From: Arthrobacter sp.
GTDB lineage: Bacteria; Actinomycetota; Actinomycetes; Actinomycetales; Micrococcaceae
NCBI GenBank assembly: GCA_030147325.1
Contig: JASLAA010000171.1
Span: 1-11,876, forward strand
Length of the DNA: 11,876 bases
Direction of reading: 5' to 3'
Positions 7,314 through 11,876 of the stretch are shown here, piece by piece. The notes beneath the pieces are model-generated. The model made no database searches. It was given only the letters and a program-made list of their open reading frames with translations, and was not told where the DNA came from. The position numbers and the translations under genes were made by a program. The number at the start of each line of letters is the position of its first letter. The stretch's first letter is position 1.

Positions 7314-7329
7314 GTAGGCTTCTCACAAA
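7311..7329. promoter_or_regulatory. Candidate operator 1 (FasR-like box) upstream of the regulator gene
   Basis: The 19-base imperfect palindrome TTTGTAGGCTTCTCACAAA has TTTGT/ACAAA half sites. It matches the element upstream of fabD at 14 of 19 positions. It is centred 46 bases before the regulator's ATG, just upstream of where a -35 would lie. Assignment to the adjacent PucR-type regulator is inference. Confidence 0.6.
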
Positions 7330-7353
7330 TGGAAGCCCGCCGCTCCGAGACCG

Positions 7354-7359
7354 TATGCT
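7354..7359 (+). promoter_or_regulatory. Candidate -10 element giving a leaderless regulator transcript
   Basis: TATGCT fits the actinobacterial TAnnnT pattern and ends 6 bases before the ATG at 7366, so transcription would start at or next to the A of the start codon. The GGAG at 7361-7364 is only 1 base from the ATG, too close for a normal ribosome site. The -35 region is poor, as expected for an activator-dependent promoter. Confidence 0.5.
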
Positions 7360-7365
7360 CGGAGC

Positions 7366-8664
7366 ATGCCGCAGCCCGAAGAAGTCCCCGGTAGCGCCCC
7401 GAGCGCGATCGGAGCGACGAACGCAGGTGCCGCTCCTCCCGACCCGGCGACCGTCGAAAGACTGCGCTCGACGATCGGTTCGCTCTCGACGGCGACCCTC
7501 AAGCAGCTCGACGCGGATCTCCCGTGGTACCGGGGTCTGCGCCCGGACGAACGGTCCGCACTCGGGATGGTCGCCCAGAAGGGCATCGCGTCCTTCGTCA
7601 ACTGGTACCAGAAGCCGGTGTCCCCCGCCTGGGTGCTCAGCGACGTGTTCGGCACCGCACCGACCGAACTCACCCGCTCCATCAGCCTGCAGAAGGCACT
7701 CCAGCTCATCCGGGTCGTGGTGCAGGTCGTCGAGGACCACGTCCCGTTCCTCGCACCAGCGGCCGATCAGGCCCCGCTGCGGGAGGCGGTCCTCCGGTAC
7801 TCGCGAGAAGTGGCGTTCGCAGCGGCGGACGTGTATGCCCGCGCGGCCGAGACGCGCGGGTCATGGGACACCCGCCTGGAAGCGCTCGTCGTCGACGCGA
7901 TCCTCCGGGGAGAGAGCTCCGACGCCCTCCGCTCCCGCATAGCGGCCGTCGGATGGACCTCGCAGGCCCCCATCACGGTCATGGTGGGGAGCGCCCCGCA
8001 GGAGCCCAACGCCGGCTTCCTCAACGAGCTCCGCAGGGTCACGGGCCGTGTGGCCGAGGACGTGCTCGTCGGCATCCAGGGCGAGCGGCTCATCCTCGTC
8101 CTCGGCGGTGTCCGTGATGCGGCCAAGGCCTATCCGCGCATCAGCGAACTCTTCGGGGACGGCGCTGTGGTCTTCGGACCGGAGGCAGAATCGCTCGTGG
8201 CCGCGAGCAGTTCCGCCCAGGCGGCCTTCTCCGGGCTGACGGCAGCCAGGGCATGGCCGGCAGCGCCTCGGCCGGTGTCCTCCGAGGACCTCTGGCCCGA
8301 ACGCGTCATCTCGGGCGACGACACCGCCCGGCGTGCGCTGGTCAGGAGCATCTACAGGCCCCTCCTCGCCGCGTCCAACGGACTCGAGCAGACGCTCTCC
8401 GCCTACCTGACCCTGGGCCACTCCCTCGAGGCCACGTCGAGGTCGCTCTTCGTCCACGCCAATACGGTCCGGTACAGGCTGCGCCGCGTCTGCGACGTCA
8501 CCGGCTGGGACCCCCTGCTCCCCCGTGAGGCGTACGTACTGCAGACGGCGCTCGTCGTGGGGCGCCTCTCAACACCCATCCCCCCTCCGTCGAACGGCAA
8601 GGTCTCCGCGGGGCCGGTGCGCCGGACCCGCACACCAGCCGCTTCCCCTGCCACGCCCGGCTGA
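7366..8664 (+). CDS. fasR: PucR-family transcriptional regulator, FasR-like activator of fatty acid synthesis
   Basis: The 432-residue cytosolic DNA-binding protein has a Pro/Ala-rich N terminus (1-27). A conserved segment follows (about 30-90, LSTATLKQLDADLPWYRGL and GMVAQKGIASFVNWYQKP), then a central region of CdaR/GGDEF-like type. The C-terminal PucR helix-turn-helix is at about 346-400 (SLFVHANTVRYRLRRV at 360-375). The tail after ~405 is Pro/Thr-rich. It lies between aceE and fabD like Streptomyces coelicolor FasR (activator of the fabDHPF operon) and M. tuberculosis Rv2242, which is the basis of the name. The ATG at 7366 lacks a usable ribosome site but follows a -10-like TATGCT by 6 bases, suggesting leaderless translation. 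Near-identical 19-base palindromes lie before this gene and before fabD, which fits autoregulation plus control of fab. The ligand is not evident; acyl-CoA or acyl-ACP would be logical. Confidence 0.9.
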   Translation: MPQPEEVPGSAPSAIGATNAGAAPPDPATVERLRSTIGSLSTATLKQLDADLPWYRGLRPDERSALGMVAQKGIASFVNWYQKPVSPAWVLSDVFGTAPTELTRSISLQKALQLIRVVVQVVEDHVPFLAPAADQAPLREAVLRYSREVAFAAADVYARAAETRGSWDTRLEALVVDAILRGESSDALRSRIAAVGWTSQAPITVMVGSAPQEPNAGFLNELRRVTGRVAEDVLVGIQGERLILVLGGVRDAAKAYPRISELFGDGAVVFGPEAESLVAASSSAQAAFSGLTAARAWPAAPRPVSSEDLWPERVISGDDTARRALVRSIYRPLLAASNGLEQTLSAYLTLGHSLEATSRSLFVHANTVRYRLRRVCDVTGWDPLLPREAYVLQTALVVGRLSTPIPPPSNGKVSAGPVRRTRTPAASPATPG

Positions 8665-8672
8665 CGAGCTTC

Positions 8673-8691
8673 CTTGTAGAGTTCCTACAAA
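8673..8691. promoter_or_regulatory. Candidate operator 2 (FasR-like box) upstream of fabD
   Basis: CTTGTAGAGTTCCTACAAA, with perfect inverted half sites TTGTAG-N5-CTACAA, lies 9 bases after the regulator stop and about 75 bases before the fabD start. It shares 14 of 19 positions with the box at 7311-7329. The position suits an activator of the fab operon. Confidence 0.65.
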
Positions 8692-8724
8692 GAGCCACAG
8701 GCAGCTTGGTTCAGCCGAACACCC

Positions 8725-8730
8725 GATATT
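8725..8730 (+). promoter_or_regulatory. Weak candidate -10 of the fab operon
   Basis: GATATT matches four of six consensus positions and lies 34 bases after operator 2 and 27 bases before the GTG of fabD. There is no good -35 at 16-18 bases, which would fit an activator-dependent promoter. The call is tentative. Confidence 0.3.
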
Positions 8731-8757
8731 GCCCCGTCACTTTGGAAAGCTGGAACA

Positions 8758-9723
8758 GTGCTTGCAATCGCCTGCCCCGGACAGGGCTCCCAGACTCCCG
8801 GCTTCCTCAGCCCCTGGCTCGACCTACCCGGCGTACGGGACCAGCTCGAGTACCTGAGCGACCTCGCGGGCATCGACCTCGTCCGGCACGGCACGACGTC
8901 GGACGAGGAGGCCATCAAGGACACCGCGGTGGCTCAGCCACTGATCGTGGCCGCCGGGCTCATGACGGCCCGACTGCTCCTGACCGGAGACCAGCTGACC
9001 GCTTCCACCGTCGTCGCCGGCCACTCCGTGGGCGAACTCACGGCGTCGGCCGTTGCCGGCGCCCTCACCGAGAAGGACGCAGTCGCCTTCGTCCGCGTCC
9101 GCGCCACGGCGATGGCGGAGGCCGCCGGCGCCACGCCGACCGGCATGAGCGCTGTGCTGGGTGGCGATCCCGCGGACGTCGCAGCGCGACTGGCAGCGTT
9201 GGGCCTCACGGCGGCGAACGCCAATGGTGGCGGACAAGTGGTCGCTGCGGGGACCCTCGATCAGCTCGCAGCCCTTGCCGAGGCACCGCCCGCGAAGGCG
9301 CGGGTCATCTCCCTGAAGGTCGCAGGGGCCTTCCACACGGACCACATGGCCCCTGCCGTGACGGCACTCGAGGAGCTCCGGCCATCCCTGGAGCCGATGG
9401 CACCCGTCGCAACCCTGATGTCCAATTACGACGGGCAGCCCGTGGCCTCCGGTGAGGGCAACCTCGACAGCCTCATCGCCCAGGTGTCGCGGCCCGTGCG
9501 CTGGGATCTCTGCATGGAATCCATGCAGGCCATGGGAGTCACCGGCATGATCGAGCTTTCCCCCGCCGGCACCCTCACCGGCCTGGCCCGACGCGGAATG
9601 CGCGGTACGGCGACCTTCGCCGTAAAATCGCCCGAGGACCTGGACGAGGCCCGCAGCTTCATCGAGGAGCATTCGCGGACCCCGGAGCCCGATCCGTCCC
9701 TTACCCCCGAAGGACTTCAGTGA
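8758..9723 (+). CDS. fabD: Malonyl-CoA:ACP S-malonyltransferase
   Basis: The 321-residue cytosolic enzyme transfers malonate from CoA to the acyl carrier protein, supplying extender units for type II fatty acid synthesis. It begins with the typical CPGQGSQTPGF (6-16), has the nucleophile Ser90 in GHSVGE (88-93), Arg115 in VRVRATAM for the malonyl carboxylate, and the catalytic His193 in AFHTDHMAP. The C-terminal ~20 residues are Pro/Glu-rich and variable. The GTG start at 8758 follows GGAAAG (8744-8749) and GGAAC closer by, and agrees with family N termini. It is the first gene of the fabD-fabH-acpP-fabF cluster and overlaps fabH by four bases (GTGA), indicating translational coupling. A FasR-like box lies about 75 bases upstream. 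Confidence 0.97.
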   Translation: MLAIACPGQGSQTPGFLSPWLDLPGVRDQLEYLSDLAGIDLVRHGTTSDEEAIKDTAVAQPLIVAAGLMTARLLLTGDQLTASTVVAGHSVGELTASAVAGALTEKDAVAFVRVRATAMAEAAGATPTGMSAVLGGDPADVAARLAALGLTAANANGGGQVVAAGTLDQLAALAEAPPAKARVISLKVAGAFHTDHMAPAVTALEELRPSLEPMAPVATLMSNYDGQPVASGEGNLDSLIAQVSRPVRWDLCMESMQAMGVTGMIELSPAGTLTGLARRGMRGTATFAVKSPEDLDEARSFIEEHSRTPEPDPSLTPEGLQ

Positions 9724-10781
9724 GCATCGCCGCCATCAAGCAAGCCCCCCTCCGCGAGCACACGCGCATCCTCGGAGTAGGCGCATACCGGCCAGAGATC
9801 ATCGTCACCAACGAGGACGTGTGCCAGTGGATCGACTCCTCTGACGAGTGGATCCGCCAGCGGACGGGCATCGTCACGCGCCATCGCGCTCCTCGTGACG
9901 TCAGTGTCATCGACATGGCGGAAGCCGCCTCCCGCGAGGCCCTGATGTCCGCGGGTATCGATGCATCGCAGATCGGGGCAGTCCTCGTCTCGACCGTGAC
10001 CCACCCCTATGCCACGCCCTCCGCGGCGGCGCAGCTCGCCGACCGCCTCGGTGCCACCCCGGCGCCCGCGTACGACATCTCGGCCGCCTGTGCGGGCTAC
10101 TGCTACGGCATCGCCCAGGGAGACGCCCTGGTCCACGCGGGAACCGCTGACTACGTGCTGGTGGTCGGCGTGGAGAAGTTGTCGGACTTCATCGACAACT
10201 CCGACCGCACCATCTCGTTCCTGCTCGGTGACGGCGCGGGCGCCGTCGTCATCGGCCCGGGAGACACGGCAGGAATCGGACCCTCGGTCTGGGGCTCCGA
10301 TGGCAGCAAGCACGAGGCCATCCGGATGACGCGTTCACTCATCGATGTGCGTGACTATGCCCTCGGAGCCGTGACCAGCGAGGCCGAGAGCGAGCAGGAT
10401 GCGGATTCCGGCGCCGAGAGCCTCTGGCCGACCATGCGACAGGACGGGCCCACCGTCTTCCGCTGGGCCGTCTGGGAGATGGCCAAGGTAGCGCAGCAGG
10501 CCCTCGACGCAGCAGGCGTCACAGCGGACGATCTCGCGGTATTCCTCCCGCATCAGGCCAACATCCGTATCATCGATGAGATGGTGAAGCAGCTGAAACT
10601 ACCTGACCACGTCTACGTGGCCCGGGACATCGTGGATGCCGGCAACACCTCGGCGGCCTCGATTCCCCTGGCCATGCACCGCACGCTCAAGGAACAGCCA
10701 TCGCTCAGCGGCACACTCGCCCTGCAGATCGGTTTCGGTGCGGGTCTCGTCTTCGGTGCGCAGGTCGTGGTTCTTCCCTAG
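9720..10781 (+). CDS. fabH: Beta-ketoacyl-ACP synthase III
   Basis: The 353-residue condensing enzyme starts fatty acid chains by joining an acyl-CoA primer to malonyl-ACP; in these bacteria branched primers are usual, giving iso/anteiso lipids (family knowledge). The catalytic triad is complete: Cys124 in SAACAGYCYG, His278 in LPHQANIRI and Asn309 in DAGNTSAASIP. GDGAGAVVIG (170-179) and the C-terminal GFGAGLVFGAQVVV are also canonical. An acidic stretch (EAESEQDADSGAES, 221-234) before the substrate-cap region is longer than in E. coli FabH, as is common in actinobacteria. The start is GTG at 9720 within the fabD stop overlap, with AAGGAC just upstream. The gap to acpP is 76 bases and contains two hairpins. 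Confidence 0.97.
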   Translation: MSIAAIKQAPLREHTRILGVGAYRPEIIVTNEDVCQWIDSSDEWIRQRTGIVTRHRAPRDVSVIDMAEAASREALMSAGIDASQIGAVLVSTVTHPYATPSAAAQLADRLGATPAPAYDISAACAGYCYGIAQGDALVHAGTADYVLVVGVEKLSDFIDNSDRTISFLLGDGAGAVVIGPGDTAGIGPSVWGSDGSKHEAIRMTRSLIDVRDYALGAVTSEAESEQDADSGAESLWPTMRQDGPTVFRWAVWEMAKVAQQALDAAGVTADDLAVFLPHQANIRIIDEMVKQLKLPDHVYVARDIVDAGNTSAASIPLAMHRTLKEQPSLSGTLALQIGFGAGLVFGAQVVVLP

Positions 10782-10791
10782 ATTTCAAGCC

Positions 10792-10812
10792 CAGATCGCG
10801 GTGAGCGATCTG
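10792..10812. repeat. Hairpin 1 between fabH and acpP
   Basis: CAGATCGC (10792-10799) and GCGATCTG (10805-10812) form a perfect 8-bp stem around a 5-base loop. It starts 10 bases after the fabH stop and has no T-tract, so it is not a standard terminator. Confidence 0.6.
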
Positions 10813-10821
10813 TCCATCCCC

Positions 10822-10837
10822 TGCCGGTGCACCGGCA
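10822..10837. repeat. Perfect 16-base palindrome (hairpin 2) upstream of acpP
   Basis: TGCCGGTGCACCGGCA is fully self-complementary and lies 9 bases before the AAGGAG ribosome site of acpP. It may act as an operator, or as a 6-bp RNA hairpin with a TGCA loop. Confidence 0.65.
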
Positions 10838-10846
10838 AGAACAGAA

Positions 10847-10852
10847 AAGGAG
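10847..10852 (+). promoter_or_regulatory. Strong ribosome binding site of acpP
   Basis: AAGGAG, 5 bases before the ATG at 10858. The open frame extends upstream into fabH to 10636, but this site and the protein family fix the start at 10858. Confidence 0.85.
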
Positions 10853-10857
10853 CCACC

Positions 10858-11103
10858 ATGGCTAACAACGAAGAAATCCTGGCCGGTCTGGCCGAGATCG
10901 TCAACGAGGAGACCGGGCTGGCTCCCGAGTCCGTCGAGATGGACAAGTCCTTCACCGACGACCTCGACATCGACTCCATCTCCATGATGACCATCGTGGT
11001 CAACGCCGAGGAGAAGTTCGGAGTCCGTATCCCCGACGAAGAGGTCAAGAACCTGAAGACCGTCGGCGACGCCGTCAACTTCATCGCGGGCGCCCAGGCC
11101 TAG
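10858..11103 (+). CDS. acpP: Acyl carrier protein
   Basis: The 81-residue, strongly acidic helical protein carries growing acyl chains on a phosphopantetheine arm. The attachment site is Ser40 in DLDIDSISMM. The usual DSL is DSI here, a conservative change. The sequence EEKFGVRIPDEEVKNLKTVGDAVNFI (51-76) is the typical second half. A near-ideal AAGGAG lies 5 bases before the ATG, fitting the high abundance ACP needs. The gene sits between fabH and fabF but is separated from each by a hairpin-containing gap (76 and 114 bases), unlike the overlapping fabD/fabH pair, so its mRNA level may differ from its neighbours. The length is normal for a fatty acid ACP and lacks the long C-terminal extension of mycobacterial AcpM. 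Confidence 0.97.
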   Translation: MANNEEILAGLAEIVNEETGLAPESVEMDKSFTDDLDIDSISMMTIVVNAEEKFGVRIPDEEVKNLKTVGDAVNFIAGAQA

Positions 11104-11122
11104 GTCCAAAAGCTCACAGCGC

Positions 11123-11160
11123 TGCGGCCGCTCCCGGTGTAACCGCCGTGAGCGGCCGCA
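11123..11160 (+). terminator. GC-rich hairpin between acpP and fabF, possible partial terminator
   Basis: An 11-bp perfect stem (TGCGGCCGCTC at 11123-11133 with GAGCGGCCGCA at 11150-11160) encloses a 16-base loop that can form a small nested hairpin. It is followed only by TTCGTCATCC, so a full intrinsic stop is doubtful. Attenuation or 3'-end protection of an acpP mRNA is likelier. Confidence 0.5.
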
Positions 11161-11217
11161 TTCGTCATCCCTCGCTCCGGTCCCGCCGGTGCCCACCACA
11201 GCTTCGAAAGAGTGACC

Positions 11218-11876
11218 ATGCCACGCAAAGTCGTCATCACCGGACTCGGTGCAACCACCCCCATCGGAGGGGACGTACCCACGATGTGGGCGAACTCCCT
11301 CAAGGGCGTCTCGGGCGCACGGACCATCGAAGCCGACTGGGTGCAGAAGTACGAGTTGCCCGTGACCTTCGCGGCGCAGATCACCGTCCCGGCGTCGGAG
11401 GTACTCTCGCGGGTCGAAGCCAAGCGGATGGATCCCTCGACCCAGTTCGCCGTCGTCGCCTCGCGTGAAGCCTGGCGTGATTCCGGGATCGAGGACGTCG
11501 ACAAGGACCGCCTCGCGGTCGCCTTCGCTACCGGGATCGGCGGCGTGTGGACCCTGCTCGATGCCTGGGACACCCTCCGGGAGAAGGGGCCCCGGCGCGT
11601 CCTCCCCATGACGGTCCCCATGCTGATGCCCAACGGGCCGGCGGCCGCTGTGAGTCTCGACCTCGGCGCACGGGCCGGTGCTCACACCCCCGTGTCCGCC
11701 TGCGCCTCCGGCACCGAAGCCCTTCATCAGGGCCTCGAGCTGATCCGTTCCGGGAAGGCCGACGTCGTGGTCTGCGGTGGTGCCGAGGCTGCCATCCATC
11801 CGATGCCGATCGCCGCCTTCGCCTCGATGCACGCCCTGTCCCGGCGGAACGACGAACCCGAGCTCGCCTCACGGCC
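11218..11876 (+). CDS. fabF: Beta-ketoacyl-ACP synthase II (partial, runs off the window end)
   Basis: The visible 219 codons encode the N-terminal half of a condensing enzyme that elongates acyl-ACP with malonyl-ACP. The start MPRKVVITGLGATTPIGGD is typical of FabF/KasA. The nucleophile is Cys162 in VSACASGTEAL, preceded by the substrate-channel segment TVPMLMPNGPAAAVSLDLGARAGAHTP in its usual place. VVCGGAEAAIHPM follows. The two catalytic histidines lie beyond the window. The ATG at 11218 follows GAAAGAG by 5 bases. There is a 114-base gap after acpP with a GC-rich hairpin. The gene continues the fabD-fabH-acpP order and corresponds in position to kasA of mycobacteria. The reading frame is open to the last base with no sign of damage. 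Confidence 0.95.
   Translation, partial: MPRKVVITGLGATTPIGGDVPTMWANSLKGVSGARTIEADWVQKYELPVTFAAQITVPASEVLSRVEAKRMDPSTQFAVVASREAWRDSGIEDVDKDRLAVAFATGIGGVWTLLDAWDTLREKGPRRVLPMTVPMLMPNGPAAAVSLDLGARAGAHTPVSACASGTEALHQGLELIRSGKADVVVCGGAEAAIHPMPIAAFASMHALSRRNDEPELASR

Noticed and set aside
4390..7740. A 1116-codon open frame on the minus strand opposite aceE
   Set aside because: It is the antisense shadow of a GC-rich conserved gene: low-complexity Arg/Gly/Val/Leu-rich translation, no domain, no ribosome site, and aceE on the other strand is unmistakable.
10636..10857. Extension of the acyl carrier protein into fabH
   Set aside because: The extra residues are a frame-shifted fabH shadow rich in Arg and Ser; the AAGGAG before 10858 and the family length fix the start.
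10705..11832. A 375-codon minus-strand open frame across acpP and fabF
   Set aside because: Its translation is a Gly/Asp/His-rich antisense shadow, and it overlaps three well-supported genes.

Overview
The window looks like chromosomal DNA of a high-GC actinobacterium, most likely Arthrobacter or another Micrococcaceae. The GC-rich third codon positions, GTG starts, PucR-type regulator next to fab genes and the gene order all point that way. The order ahpE-like peroxiredoxin / DUF3052 (leftward), then aceE / PucR-type regulator / fabD (rightward) is, from memory, the same core block as around ahpE, Rv2239c, aceE, Rv2242 and fabD in Mycobacterium tuberculosis. The continuation fabD-fabH-acpP-fabF is the Streptomyces-type fab operon.

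Left part (1-2253): an accessory-looking segment, visibly less GC-rich near its left end. It holds a leftward DUF6492 gene interrupted by an in-frame amber codon at 265-267, a roughly 340-base gap with no gene, and a leftward gene for a secreted Pro/Ala/Val-rich, apparently disordered protein of unknown function.

Middle left (2254-4131): three leftward genes in operon-like spacing. DUF3052 comes first behind a perfect AGGAGG, then a 1-Cys AhpE-type peroxiredoxin after a gap of 3 bases, then a class II (SIRT4-like) sirtuin after a gap of 30 bases. A 360-base divergent intergenic region separates them from aceE.

Right part (4492-11876): aceE (homodimeric pyruvate dehydrogenase E1) ends in a very strong 18-bp-stem intrinsic terminator. 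Next come a FasR-like PucR-family regulator and the fabD-fabH-acpP-fabF cluster, with fabF cut by the window end. AceE makes the acetyl-CoA that feeds malonyl-CoA. FabD loads malonate on AcpP, FabH starts chains and FabF elongates them.

The most interesting signal is a 19-bp imperfect palindrome (consensus yTTGTAGrsTTCyyACAAA) found once upstream of the regulator gene and once upstream of fabD, 14 of 19 positions identical. I propose it as the regulator's operator. The first copy also overlaps the T-tract of the aceE terminator, and the regulator gene seems to be transcribed without a leader. Tandem hairpins around acpP may set its expression separately from its neighbours. I see no CRISPR, insertion sequence, tRNA or rRNA, and no convincing wholly new multi-gene system; most of the window is conserved core metabolism.
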